Assembly (NCBI RefSeq): GCF_017356245.1
Contig: NZ_JAFMZZ010000001.1
Location: 2,366,196 to 2,430,195, forward strand
Direction of reading: 5' to 3'
DNA length: 64,000 nucleotides
DNA from: Bordetella petrii
Lineage (GTDB): Bacteria; Pseudomonadota; Gammaproteobacteria; Burkholderiales; Burkholderiaceae_B
A program made the position numbers and the translations under genes. Shown one piece after another: positions 51,500 to 60,168 of the stretch (positions within the stretch are counted from its first letter, which is position 1; each line of letters opens with the position of its first letter). The notes beneath the pieces are model-generated. The model worked only from the letters and a program-made list of their open reading frames with translations, did no database searches and was not told where the DNA came from.

Positions 51500-52390
51500 A
51501 TGGAACTGCGCAATTTGCGGGCGCTCGTCGAAGTCGTTCGCCAGGGCGGCTTCTCGCAGGCCGCCAAAGTGCTATTCGCCACCCAGTCCACTGTCAGCAA
51601 GGCGGTCAAGCAGCTCGAAGACGAGCTGGGCCTGTCCTTACTGGATCGCATCGGCCACCGCAGCACCCTGACCGCCGCGGGCGAGATCGTGTATCAGCGC
51701 GCGCTCGACATGCTGGCGCAGCGCGACGATCTGCTGATCGAGCTTGACGACCTGCGCGGCCTGCGCCGGGGCACCCTGCGGCTGGGCCTGCCGCCGGTGG
51801 GGTCCAGCACGCTGTTCGCTCCGCTCTTTGCGCTGTACAGGCAGCGCCACCCGGCCATCGAGATCCGCCTCACCGAGCATGGCAGCGACCGGCTGGAAGA
51901 GATCCTGCGCGCCAACGAGATCGACCTGGCCGGGTCGCTGTTGCCGGTAGCCGGCGAATTCGAGTGGCAGGCGGTGCGCCGCGACCCGCTGACCGCCCTG
52001 CTGCACAGCCAGCACCCGCTGGCACGCGCCCGGCGCCTGACGCTGGCGGACCTGAAGGCGGTGCCGTTCATTCTGTTCGAAACCGGCTTCGCGCTGAATC
52101 GGATCATTCTCGACGCTTGCCGGCGCCACGGCTTCGAACCCGAGATCGCGGCGCGCAGCAGCCAGATCGAGTTCATTGTCGAGCTGGCGGCCGCGGGGCT
52201 GGGCGTGGCGTTCCTGCCGCGCATGATCGCGGCGCAACGCCTTCATGCGGGCGTGGCCAGGGTCTCGCTGGCCGAGCCGTCCACCGACTGGCACATGGCG
52301 ATGGTGTGGCGCCGCGGCGCCTATTTGTCGCACGCTGCCCGTGCCTGGCTGGAACTGGTGCGCGAACAGCACGGCGCGCGGCGCCGGTGA
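51500..52390 (+). CDS. LysR-family regulator, CidR-like
   Basis: The 296-residue protein has an HTH (MELRNLRALVEVVRQGGFSQAAKVLFATQSTVSKAVKQLEDELG) and an effector domain (GTLRLGLPPVGSSTLFAPLF, FEWQAVRRDPLTALLHSQHPLA, AAAGLGVAFLPRM). Divergent placement beside lrgAB matches CidR, which activates cidAB in response to acetate or carbon overflow. It converges on the next LysR gene with a three-base gap. Confidence 0.9.
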   Translation: MELRNLRALVEVVRQGGFSQAAKVLFATQSTVSKAVKQLEDELGLSLLDRIGHRSTLTAAGEIVYQRALDMLAQRDDLLIELDDLRGLRRGTLRLGLPPVGSSTLFAPLFALYRQRHPAIEIRLTEHGSDRLEEILRANEIDLAGSLLPVAGEFEWQAVRRDPLTALLHSQHPLARARRLTLADLKAVPFILFETGFALNRIILDACRRHGFEPEIAARSSQIEFIVELAAAGLGVAFLPRMIAAQRLHAGVARVSLAEPSTDWHMAMVWRRGAYLSHAARAWLELVREQHGARRR

Positions 52391-52392
52391 TG

Positions 52393-53319
52393 CTAGGCCT
52401 GGCCTCGGGACAGGAAATCGGCAAATAGCGCGGCGGCGCCATCGGCCCCCAGCGTGGGCAGCAACATGCCGATGCCCTCGCAGGCCACGGGCAGGTCAAC
52501 GTCCAGACGAACCAGTTGGCGGGCTTCGAGCGCCTGGCGAATCATGCATTCCGGCAGGATCGTCACCAGCGGTTCCACCTGCAGCAAATGCTGGATGATC
52601 GTCAGCGAGCGCGTGCCGATCGGCTTGATGGCCGGTTCGCCGCCCATGCCGGCCATCAACTCGTCGAAAGCCCGGCGCGGGTCGCTGGGCGCGGGAATCA
52701 ATATCCAGGTCTCGGACAACAGCGCCCGCATGTCCAGGCGGCGGCGTTTCGCCAGCGGATGCCTCGGGCCGGCCGCGACGACATAGCGGTCGACGGTCAG
52801 CGGCAGGAACTGCCAGCCTTCCGGCACGACCGCGGGACGGCGGCACAACGCGATATCGACGCTGCCTTCAGCCACCAATTCGCCGATCTCGTGTATGCCG
52901 GCCTCGGTAATCGTCAGCCAGACATCTGCATGCTGCCGGCAGAAAGCCGGCAGCATGGGGTTGATGACTCCGGAAATTGCGCTGGCGATAGACGCCACGC
53001 GCACCACCGCATTCGCCTTGGTTGTCATGGCGGAGGCAACCTCGGCGCATTCATAGATGCCCACCAGGATGCGCCGCGCATAAGGCAGCAACGCCAGGCC
53101 GATCGGGGTGGGCAGCACACCGCGCGAGTGCCGGTGAAACAGCGTGCAGCCCAGCAGCGCTTCCAGGTCTGCCAGCACATGAGTAACCGACGGCTGGGCC
53201 ATGCCCAGGGCATCGGCGGCGCGTTTCACGCTGCCCAGCTCGGCCAGTTTCACCAATGCCTGAATGTGACGCAGCCGGGCCCGCAACAGCAGCCGGTTGG
53301 CGAGCACGGTGGTGTCCAT
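52393..53319 (-). CDS. LysR-family regulator of the adjacent Bug-dehydratase operon
   Basis: The 308-residue protein has the LysR HTH (LRHIQALVKLAELGSVKRAADALGMAQPSVTHVLADLEALLG) and an effector domain (VVRVASIASAISGVINPMLPAF, EGSVDIALCRRPAVVPEGW, LLQVEPLVTILPECM). It is divergent from the Bug receptor gene across 133 AT-rich bases with a perfect palindrome. Control of the Bug/enolase-superfamily genes is therefore likely. Confidence 0.9.
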   Translation of the reverse strand: MDTTVLANRLLLRARLRHIQALVKLAELGSVKRAADALGMAQPSVTHVLADLEALLGCTLFHRHSRGVLPTPIGLALLPYARRILVGIYECAEVASAMTTKANAVVRVASIASAISGVINPMLPAFCRQHADVWLTITEAGIHEIGELVAEGSVDIALCRRPAVVPEGWQFLPLTVDRYVVAAGPRHPLAKRRRLDMRALLSETWILIPAPSDPRRAFDELMAGMGGEPAIKPIGTRSLTIIQHLLQVEPLVTILPECMIRQALEARQLVRLDVDLPVACEGIGMLLPTLGADGAAALFADFLSRGQA

Positions 53320-53326
53320 TGGTATT

Positions 53327-53346
53327 CCTGTTTTCTATTGAACAGG
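53327..53346. promoter_or_regulatory. LysR operator candidate
   Basis: CCTGTT-TTCTATTG-AACAGG is a perfect 6-bp inverted repeat seven bases upstream of the LysR start, inside the divergent LysR/Bug gap. Its size and position suit a LysR autoregulatory site. Confidence 0.45.
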
Positions 53347-53452
53347 CATTAATTCTATTAGATTCAAATATCGAGTCTGCCTATGATTTGCCACACCCGA
53401 TTACGGCGCCGGCACTCGCTTCGCGCGCTTTGAAACAGACAAGGAGACAACC

Positions 53453-54439
53453 ATGGACAGGCGAATGCTCTTGAAAACGCTTGCGGCGCTCGGCGCGGGG
53501 CCCGTGATGCCCGCCCGCGCGGCGCAGAACGGGTATCCGGCCCGCCCGGTGCGGGTGCTGGTGGGCACGGCGCCGGGTGGCATCACCGATTTCATGGCGC
53601 GGCTGTTCAGCCAGCATGTGGGCAAGGCGCTGGGCCAGAGCTTCGTGGTCGAAAACCACGGTGGCGCCAGCGGCACGCTGGCCGCCGCGCAGGCCGCGCA
53701 CGCTGCGCCCGATGGCTATACCCTGCTGGCCACTACGCCGACTGTGTCGATCGTCGCCCCCTACCTGTTCAAGAACCTGAGCTTCTCGCCGTCTCGCGAC
53801 CTCGAGCCCGTCTGCCTGCTTGGCGCCGGCCCCATGGTTCTGGTCGTCAACGCCGCCCTGCCCGTGCACGACCTGGCCGAACTCATCGCCTACGCGCGCA
53901 AGCGCCCCGGGCAGCTGGCATACGCATCCGGCGGCGCCGGCTCGGCCGCCCACCTGACGGGCGCGCTATTTGCTTCGGCCGCCGGCCTGGACTTGATCCA
54001 CGTGCCATACAAGGGGGACGGCGAAGGCGTGCTGGATGTCATCGGCGGCCACGTGCCGATGATGTTCTCGGTAATGAGCGTACTGGAGCCGCACATCAAG
54101 TCCGGGGCATTGCGGGCATTGGGCGTGGCCAGCGATACCCGCCTGGCCGCATGGCCCGACATCCCGACGCTTGCCGAGGCGGGGGTGGCCGGCGTGGATT
54201 CATTGGCCTGGGTGGCGATTTATGCGCCGCGCGGTACCCCGGCGAATGTGGTCGGGCAGCTTAATGCGGCCTGGCAAGCCGCGCGCCAGCAGCCTGGCGT
54301 TTCCGCGCAGATCGCGGCCATTTCCATGGCGCACCGCACCGTTTCGCAACCCGCGGAGCTGGCCGCATTCCAGCAACAGGAAGCGCGCCGCTGGGACGGC
54401 ATCATCCGCAGCGCCCACATCGGAACAACGGCAGAATAA
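53453..54439 (+). CDS. Bug-family (TctC-like) periplasmic substrate-binding receptor
   Basis: The 328-residue protein has a signal peptide (MDRRMLLKTLAALGAGPVMPARA), YPARPVRVLVGTAPGGITDFMAR, FVVENHGGASGTLAAAQ, APDGYTLLATTPT and LIHVPYKGDGEGVLDVIGG. AAGGAGACAACC precedes the ATG. It is followed nine bases later by an enolase-superfamily sugar-acid dehydratase, suggesting the ligand is an aldonate or similar acid. Confidence 0.92.
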   Translation: MDRRMLLKTLAALGAGPVMPARAAQNGYPARPVRVLVGTAPGGITDFMARLFSQHVGKALGQSFVVENHGGASGTLAAAQAAHAAPDGYTLLATTPTVSIVAPYLFKNLSFSPSRDLEPVCLLGAGPMVLVVNAALPVHDLAELIAYARKRPGQLAYASGGAGSAAHLTGALFASAAGLDLIHVPYKGDGEGVLDVIGGHVPMMFSVMSVLEPHIKSGALRALGVASDTRLAAWPDIPTLAEAGVAGVDSLAWVAIYAPRGTPANVVGQLNAAWQAARQQPGVSAQIAAISMAHRTVSQPAELAAFQQQEARRWDGIIRSAHIGTTAE

Positions 54440-54448
54440 GGCAGCGGC

Positions 54449-55582
54449 ATGCGGCGCAACCCCATCGAAAAAATCGAAACCTATCTGGTGGACCGCTGGT
54501 GCATCGTGCGCGTGATCTGCGCGGATGGCACCAGCGGCATTGGCGAGGCCGGCGTGCACGCCTGGCCGGGCCCCACGGCCGCCATGGTGCGGGCCATGTC
54601 GGCCTATCTGGTCGGCAAGGATCCGGCTCTGATCGAGCACCATGCCCAGTACCTGTTGCGCAACCTGCACTTCGGCGGCGCGGTGATCGCCGGCGCGATC
54701 TCGGCATTGGACATCGCGCTGTGGGACATCAAGGGCAAGCAGCTGCAAGCCCCCATCCACGATCTCATGGGCGGCAGCACGCGCGACAAGGTGCGCTGCT
54801 ACATCCATATTCATGGCGACAGCACCGAGGCGCTGGTGCAGGCAGCGCTGGCGCGGCGCGGGGAAGGCTTCACCGCGGTGCGGTTTTCTCCGTTCGCCCC
54901 CCGCCACTACCGGCATCGCTCGTTCGAAGGCTGGGCCGCCGAGGCCCGCCAGCGAGTGGGCGCCGTGCACGAAGCGGTCGGCAAAGACATGGACCTGTGC
55001 ATCGAATTGCACCGGCAGATGGATCCGGCGCAATCCATCGCGCTGGCGCAGCGGCTGCGGCAGTTCCACCCCTACTTTTACGAAGACCCCATGCTGCCTG
55101 GCAGCCCCTCGCGCATGGCCGAGGTACAGGCGCGCGGCGGCCTGCCGGTGGCCACGGGGGAACGGTTTACGTCGATCCACCAATTCCAGCAAGTGCTGGC
55201 CCATGCGGCGTGCGATTTCATCCGCCCGGACGTCTGCATGTGCCTCGGGCTCACCGGAGCCAAAAAGGTGGCCGCGCTGGGCGAAGCGCATCATGTGAAG
55301 ATCATTCCACACAACCCCCTGTCGCCGATTTCCACCGCCGCCTGCGTGCAGCTCGACGCGTGCATCCCCAATTTCGCGTTGCAGGAATACACCGGCGAAG
55401 ACCAGCCTCCCAAGCGCGACCTGGTCAAGCGCCCGCTGGTCTTGCGCGACGGCTACCTCGAGGTGCCGCAGGCGCCGGGCCTGGGCATCGAACTGAACCT
55501 CGAGGCAATCGCGCAGCTGCCGGCCAGCCCCTGCGAGCCTGCGGTGCCCATCGGGCTGGACGGCTCGGTACAGGACTGGTGA
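54449..55582 (+). CDS. Enolase-superfamily (mandelate racemase-type) sugar-acid dehydratase
   Basis: The 377-residue protein has the MR/MLE capping domain (IEKIETYLVDRWCIVRVICADGTSGIGEAG) and barrel motifs. Expected second and third metal ligands are seen in FYEDPMLP and ATGERFTS, and a His-containing IIPHNPLSPIS near the C-terminus resembles the galactonate/mannonate dehydratase acid. At the first ligand strand it reads MDLCIELHRQMDP, with Glu where DgoD-like enzymes have Asp. It probably dehydrates a sugar acid imported with the upstream Bug protein. The substrate is unknown. Confidence 0.85.
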   Translation: MRRNPIEKIETYLVDRWCIVRVICADGTSGIGEAGVHAWPGPTAAMVRAMSAYLVGKDPALIEHHAQYLLRNLHFGGAVIAGAISALDIALWDIKGKQLQAPIHDLMGGSTRDKVRCYIHIHGDSTEALVQAALARRGEGFTAVRFSPFAPRHYRHRSFEGWAAEARQRVGAVHEAVGKDMDLCIELHRQMDPAQSIALAQRLRQFHPYFYEDPMLPGSPSRMAEVQARGGLPVATGERFTSIHQFQQVLAHAACDFIRPDVCMCLGLTGAKKVAALGEAHHVKIIPHNPLSPISTAACVQLDACIPNFALQEYTGEDQPPKRDLVKRPLVLRDGYLEVPQAPGLGIELNLEAIAQLPASPCEPAVPIGLDGSVQDW

Positions 55583-55667
55583 ACCCGCGTCGGCATGGCC
55601 GGTTCATGGATGAATACGGATTGCGCTTGCGTTTTTTCGCAAGCCGCGGGATGCTGCCACCGTCGTC

Positions 55668-56270
55668 GTGCCGACCTCATCATCCACCATGCCATCAACA
55701 TCCACCAACCCGCCGCCGTTTCCACTGCGGCGCCTGCGCGGCGCCGACGCCGCCCCCTACCGGGACCTGCGGCTCGAATCGCTGCAGGCCTCGCCCACGG
55801 CCTATGGCAGTTCCTGGGAAGAAGAAAGCGCGCAGCCGCTGGAATGGTTTGCCCACCGCCTGGAACACAGCTGGACGCTGGGCGGCTGGCTGGGCGAGCG
55901 CCTGTGCGGCACTGCCGCCGTCATTGCGCACGAACAGCTCAAGATGCGGCACAAAGGCATTATTGTTGGCGTGTATGTACACCCGGATGCCCGTGGGCTG
56001 GGCATGGGGCAAGCCTTGATACGCGGGCTGATCGCGCATGCCGGCGGCCGGCTGGACACGCTGTTGATAAGTGCCGAAGCGTCCAATACTCCCGCCCGCC
56101 GGCTATACCAGAAGCTGGGGTTCAAGGAATACGGGCGCGAGCCGCGCGCCATGAAAATCGATGGCCGCTTCTACGATGAAGTACTGATGGCGCTGCAGCT
56201 GCTGGCCGCTACTCCGGCCGCGGGCCGGCCGGCGCCGCCACCGGCGGGGGAACCGACGCCGAACGGGTAA
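55668..56270 (+). CDS. GNAT-family N-acetyltransferase
   Basis: The 200-residue protein has FPLRRLRGADAAPYRDLRLESLQ at the N-terminus, the acetyl-CoA pyrophosphate-binding region GVYVHPDARGLGMGQALI and the ASNTPARRLYQKLGFKEYG motif. A Pro/Ala-rich tail follows, absent from typical GNATs. The tail overlaps the convergent CorC-like gene by 62 bases. A second ATG seven codons in may be the start. The acceptor substrate is unknown. Confidence 0.85.
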   Translation: MPTSSSTMPSTSTNPPPFPLRRLRGADAAPYRDLRLESLQASPTAYGSSWEEESAQPLEWFAHRLEHSWTLGGWLGERLCGTAAVIAHEQLKMRHKGIIVGVYVHPDARGLGMGQALIRGLIAHAGGRLDTLLISAEASNTPARRLYQKLGFKEYGREPRAMKIDGRFYDEVLMALQLLAATPAAGRPAPPPAGEPTPNG

Positions 56271-57570
56271 CCAGCACCTGGTCGACCCGGTAAGTGTCCA
56301 CATCCAGCACCTCGAACTGGTAGCCGCCCAGGGCGACCACGTCGGTGCGGCGCGGTACGCGGCGCAGCGCGTCCATCAGGAAGCCCGCCAGCGTTTCGTA
56401 TTCTTCGCCGTGCAGGTGCTCTTCGATGCCCAGCACGCGGCCCACGTCCTGGATAGGCGTGGCGCCGTCGATCAGCCACGAGTTGTCGTCGCGCTGGATG
56501 ATGAGTTCTTCGTCCCAGGGCGACACCAGTTCGCCCATCACGGTGCTCATGACGTCATTCAGCGTGACCAGCCCCACGACCAGGCTGTATTCGTTGACGA
56601 TCATGGCGAAATCTTCGCCCACCTGGCGGAACTGCTCCAGCACTTCGGCCAGGGTCAGCCTGTCGGGCACCACCAGCACCTTGTGAATCAGCTTGCTGTC
56701 GGTCAGGGCGATGGACTGGCCGTTCAGCAGCCGCTGGTACAGGTCGCGCGTGTCCACGTAGCCGACCACGTGGTCGATGTCGCCCTTGCAGACCGGATAG
56801 GTGGAAAACGGCTCTTCGGCGATGCGGGCCCGGATGATGTCTTCGGGGTCGTCCTGCAGGAACCAGGCGATGCGGTCGCGCTGCGTCATGGCGCTGGACA
56901 CGGTGCGCGTATCGAGCTCGAAGATGTTTTCGATGATGCGCTGCTCGCCGCGCGCCAGCACGCCCGAGCGCGTGCCGGCTTCGGCCAGCGCCAGAATGTC
57001 GTCCGAGGTGATGCGCTCATCGCGCCGCGTGGGCAGCCGCAGCAGGCGCATCAGTTGTTCGGCCGTGTGCGAATACACCCAGACCAGCGGCGAGAAAATG
57101 CGCACCAGCACGCGCATGGGGCCGATCACCGCCAGGGCGAAGCGCTCGGGCTCGGCCATGCCCGCCTGCTTGGGAATCAGGTCGGTCAGGATGATGAACA
57201 GCGACGTGACCAGCACGAACGAGCCCAGGAACCCCAGCGACGCGGCCAGGTCGGCGGAAAGCCAGTTGCCCAGGAAGCGCGAGAACGTCGGGCTGAAAAT
57301 GCCTTCGCCCACGATGCCGCCCAGTATCGCCAGCGCGTTGACGCCGATCTGGATGGCCGTGAAGTAATGCCCCGGCTGCTGCTGCACGCGCAACACTTCT
57401 TCGGCGCGCGCGTCGCCGTCTTCGGCAAGCTGCCGCAGGCGCAGGCGGCGCGAGGCGGCGATGGCGATCTCGGCGACAGAGAAAAATGCCGCCGCGACAA
57501 GCAGCGCCAGCAGCAGCAATAGATTCTGGCCGAGCGTCATCAAGGAAAGCGGGCGTGGCGCCGCCCGCAA
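56209..57570 (-). CDS. CNNM/CBS/CorC-domain membrane protein (hemolysin-family, YtfL-like)
   Basis: The 453-residue protein has an N-terminal CNNM domain with four spans (LLLLALLVAAAFFSVAEIAIAASRRLRLRQLAEDGD, NALAILGGIVGEGIF, ITDLIPKQAGM). Two CBS domains follow (VSSAMTQRDRIAWFLQDD, HKVLVVPDRLTLAEVLEQF with IVNEYSLVVGLVTLNDVMS) and a CorC_HlyC domain (SWLIDGATPIQDVGRVLGI). The family is linked to Mg/Co efflux and, for YtfL, to polyamine export. A downstream ATG (57540, MTLGQN) is an equally good start. Confidence 0.9.
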   Translation of the reverse strand: MRAAPRPLSLMTLGQNLLLLLALLVAAAFFSVAEIAIAASRRLRLRQLAEDGDARAEEVLRVQQQPGHYFTAIQIGVNALAILGGIVGEGIFSPTFSRFLGNWLSADLAASLGFLGSFVLVTSLFIILTDLIPKQAGMAEPERFALAVIGPMRVLVRIFSPLVWVYSHTAEQLMRLLRLPTRRDERITSDDILALAEAGTRSGVLARGEQRIIENIFELDTRTVSSAMTQRDRIAWFLQDDPEDIIRARIAEEPFSTYPVCKGDIDHVVGYVDTRDLYQRLLNGQSIALTDSKLIHKVLVVPDRLTLAEVLEQFRQVGEDFAMIVNEYSLVVGLVTLNDVMSTVMGELVSPWDEELIIQRDDNSWLIDGATPIQDVGRVLGIEEHLHGEEYETLAGFLMDALRRVPRRTDVVALGGYQFEVLDVDTYRVDQVLVTRSASVPPPVAAPAGPRPE

Positions 57571-57617
57571 GAGCGAGAGATGCTACAGATTCTACCCGCC
57601 CTGCCGGGTTGCCGCGC

Positions 57618-59141
57618 TCAAGCCACGGCTACCGGGATTTTCCCGATGCGCGCCTGCCATTCTTTCGGGCCAGTGGTGTGCACCGAGGTGCCCTGCGAGT
57701 CGACCGCCACGGTTACCGGCATGTCTTTTACGTCGAACTCGTAGATGGCTTCCATGCCCAGGTCTTCGAAGGCCAGCACACGGGCCTGGCGGATGGCCTT
57801 GGACACCAGGTAGGCCGCGCCGCCCACGGCCATCAGGTAGGCCGACTTGTGGTTGCGGATGGCCTCGATGGCCACCGGGCCGCGCTCGGACTTGCCGATC
57901 ATGGCGATCAGGCCGGTTTTGGCCAGCATCATGTCGGTGAACTTGTCCATGCGGGTGGCGGTGGTGGGGCCGGCCGGGCCGACCACTTCGTCGCGCACCG
58001 GATCGACCGGGCCCACGTAGTAGATGACACGGTTGGTGAAGTCCACCGGCAGGGGCTCGCCCTTGGCCAGCATGTCTTGAATGCGCTTGTGGGCGGCGTC
58101 GCGGCCGGTCAGCATCTTGCCCGACAGCAGCAGGGTCTGGCCGGGCTTCCAGCCGGCCACTTCTTCAGGCGTGAGCGTGTCCAGGTTGACCTGCTTGGAC
58201 TTGTTGTAGTCGGGCGCCCAGTGCACCTCGGGCCATTCGGACAGCGAAGGCGGATCGAGGCGCGCGGCGCCAGAGCCGTCGAGCACGAAGTGCGCGTGGC
58301 GCGTGGCGGCGCAGTTGGGGATCATGGCCACGGGCTTGGACGCCGCGTGCGTGGGGAAGGTGTTGATCTTGACGTCGAGCACGGTGGTCAGGCCGCCCAG
58401 GCCCTGCGCGCCGATGCCCAGCGCGTTGACCTTTTCGTAGAGCTCGATGCGCAGCTCTTCCAGCTTGTTCTGCGGGCCGCGGGCCAGCAGTTCGTACATG
58501 TCGATGTCGTCCATCAGCGACTGCTTGGCCATCAGCATGGCCTTTTCGGCCGTGCCGCCCACGCCGATGCCCAGCATGCCCGGCGGGCACCAGCCCGCGC
58601 CCATGGTGGGCACGGTTTTCAGCACCCAGTCGACCAGCGAATCGCTGGGGTTCAGCATGGCGAACTTGGATTTGTTTTCAGAGCCGCCGCCCTTCGAGGC
58701 GATCTGCACGTCGACCTTGTCGCCCGGGACGAGTTCGACGTGCAGGATACAGGGCGTGTTGTCGCGGGTGTTCTTGCGGGCGAAGATCGGGTCGTCGAGC
58801 ACCGAGGCGCGCAGCGGGTTGTCGGGGTTGGTGTAGCCGCGGCGCACGCCTTCGTCGCACAGTTCTTGCAGGGTGCGTTTGGTATCGAAGCGCACGTCCA
58901 TGCCGACCTTCAGGAAGACGTTGACGATGCCGGTGTCCTGGCACAGCGGGCGCTTGCCTTCGGCGCACATGCGCGAATTGGTCAGGATCTGCGCCATCGC
59001 GTCGCGCGCGGCCGGGCTTTCTTCGCGCTCGTAGGCGCGGGCCAGGTGGCGGATGTAGTCGACGGGATGGTAGTAGCTGATGAACTGGATGCCATCGGCA
59101 ATAGACTGGACGAAGTCTTCTTCTTTGATGAGGACGGACAT
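57618..59141 (-). CDS. fumA: Class I iron-sulfur fumarate hydratase
   Basis: The 507-residue enzyme is a single-chain class I fumarase: LCQDTGIVNVFLKVG with an iron-sulfur Cys, KGGGSENKSKFAMLNPSD, GAGWCPPGMLGIGVGGTAEKAMLMAKQ, NCAATRHAHFVLDG, and a C-terminal domain with GPTTATRMDKFTDMML. It interconverts fumarate and malate using an oxygen-sensitive 4Fe-4S cluster. The start MSVLIKEEDF was preferred to an upstream in-frame ATG (59207). With fumC at 1.2 kb the organism has both fumarase types. Confidence 0.94.
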   Translation of the reverse strand: MSVLIKEEDFVQSIADGIQFISYYHPVDYIRHLARAYEREESPAARDAMAQILTNSRMCAEGKRPLCQDTGIVNVFLKVGMDVRFDTKRTLQELCDEGVRRGYTNPDNPLRASVLDDPIFARKNTRDNTPCILHVELVPGDKVDVQIASKGGGSENKSKFAMLNPSDSLVDWVLKTVPTMGAGWCPPGMLGIGVGGTAEKAMLMAKQSLMDDIDMYELLARGPQNKLEELRIELYEKVNALGIGAQGLGGLTTVLDVKINTFPTHAASKPVAMIPNCAATRHAHFVLDGSGAARLDPPSLSEWPEVHWAPDYNKSKQVNLDTLTPEEVAGWKPGQTLLLSGKMLTGRDAAHKRIQDMLAKGEPLPVDFTNRVIYYVGPVDPVRDEVVGPAGPTTATRMDKFTDMMLAKTGLIAMIGKSERGPVAIEAIRNHKSAYLMAVGGAAYLVSKAIRQARVLAFEDLGMEAIYEFDVKDMPVTVAVDSQGTSVHTTGPKEWQARIGKIPVAVA

Positions 59142-59238
59142 GGCGGTATGGGCAGAAGCGGAAAAAAGGGAAACGCGCGGCCAGGCGGGCGGGCCGCGCG
59201 CGGTCAACAGCTTATTTTATGACCGGTGCGGGAAAGGC

Positions 59239-60006
59239 TTATTTGCCCTGCCACACGGGTTTGCGCTTTTCGGCGAAAGCGGTGGCGCCTTCCTTGGCGT
59301 CGGCCGAGGTGAAAATGTGCGCGATCAGGGGGCGCTGGCGGTCGAACATGCCGTCTTGTTCCCAGTCGGTGGCCTGGGCCACGATGCTCTTGGCGGTCTG
59401 CACCGCCAGCGGGCCGTTTTCCACAATGACGCGGGCCAGTTCCAGGGCGCCTTCCAGGGCCTTGCCCGGCTCGGTCAGGCGGTTGACCAGCCCGTAGCCG
59501 TGGGCGCGCTCGGCGCTGAGCATGTCGCCCGTAAGAATGATTTCCATGGCAATGTGGTACGGCAGGCGGCGCGGCAGGCGCAGCATGCCGCCCGAGCCCG
59601 CCACCAGCCCGCGCTTGACTTCGGGCAGGCCGAACTTGGCATTGCTGGCGGCCACGATCAGGTCGGCGGCCAGGGCCATTTCGCAGCCGCCGGCCAGGGC
59701 ATAGCCTTCGACGGCGGCGATCAGGGGCTTGCGCGGCGGCCGCTCGTTCAGGCCGGCAAAGCCGCGGCCTTCGACCAGCGGGCGCTGGCGGCTTTGCGCA
59801 AAGGCCTTCAGGTCCATGCCCGACGAAAACGTGCCGCCCGCGCCGGTCAGGATGCCGATGCGGATGTCGTCGCGGCTGTCCAGCTGGTCCAGCGCGGCGG
59901 CCATGGCCTGCGCGGTTTCCAGGTTGATGGCGTTCTTGGCTTCGGGGCGGTTGACGGTAATGATCTGGATACCGTCGACCACTTCGACTTTGATCAGGTC
60001 GGACAT
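59239..60006 (-). CDS. Enoyl-CoA hydratase/isomerase family protein
   Basis: The 255-residue crotonase-fold protein has IITVNRPEAKNAINLETA, LTGAGGTFSSGMDLKAFAQ (oxyanion hole), AVEGYALAGGCEMALAADLIVAA, KFGLPEVKRGLVAGSGGMLRLPRRLP with the catalytic Glu, and the C-terminal FAEKRKPVWQGK. It would hydrate or isomerise an enoyl-CoA. No partner genes identify the pathway. It lies upstream of the class I fumarase on the same strand, 97 bases apart. Confidence 0.9.
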   Translation of the reverse strand: MSDLIKVEVVDGIQIITVNRPEAKNAINLETAQAMAAALDQLDSRDDIRIGILTGAGGTFSSGMDLKAFAQSRQRPLVEGRGFAGLNERPPRKPLIAAVEGYALAGGCEMALAADLIVAASNAKFGLPEVKRGLVAGSGGMLRLPRRLPYHIAMEIILTGDMLSAERAHGYGLVNRLTEPGKALEGALELARVIVENGPLAVQTAKSIVAQATDWEQDGMFDRQRPLIAHIFTSADAKEGATAFAEKRKPVWQGK

Positions 60007-60134
60007 GCGGGGCTCCTGGGCGGGCGCGCGGGCCCGCGGTTATCTATAAGACTTGGGGGATACCGAATCATACGACTATCCGGGGAATGGGGCGGGCGGT
60101 CACTATATTGAACGGGGCAGAGCGTGCTTGAACC

Positions 60135-60166
60135 AGGTGTCTGGCTTCCTGCGGGAGCCAGACACC
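60135..60166. repeat. Single GGTGTC/GACACC palindrome after the aminotransferase gene
   Basis: AGGTGTCTGGCTTCC...GGGAGCCAGACACC ends two bases before the TAG of the class V aminotransferase (minus strand). It belongs to the family at 866, 5863, 9022, 13565 and 22306 and could terminate the aminotransferase transcript. Confidence 0.7.
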
Positions 60167-60168
60167 GC

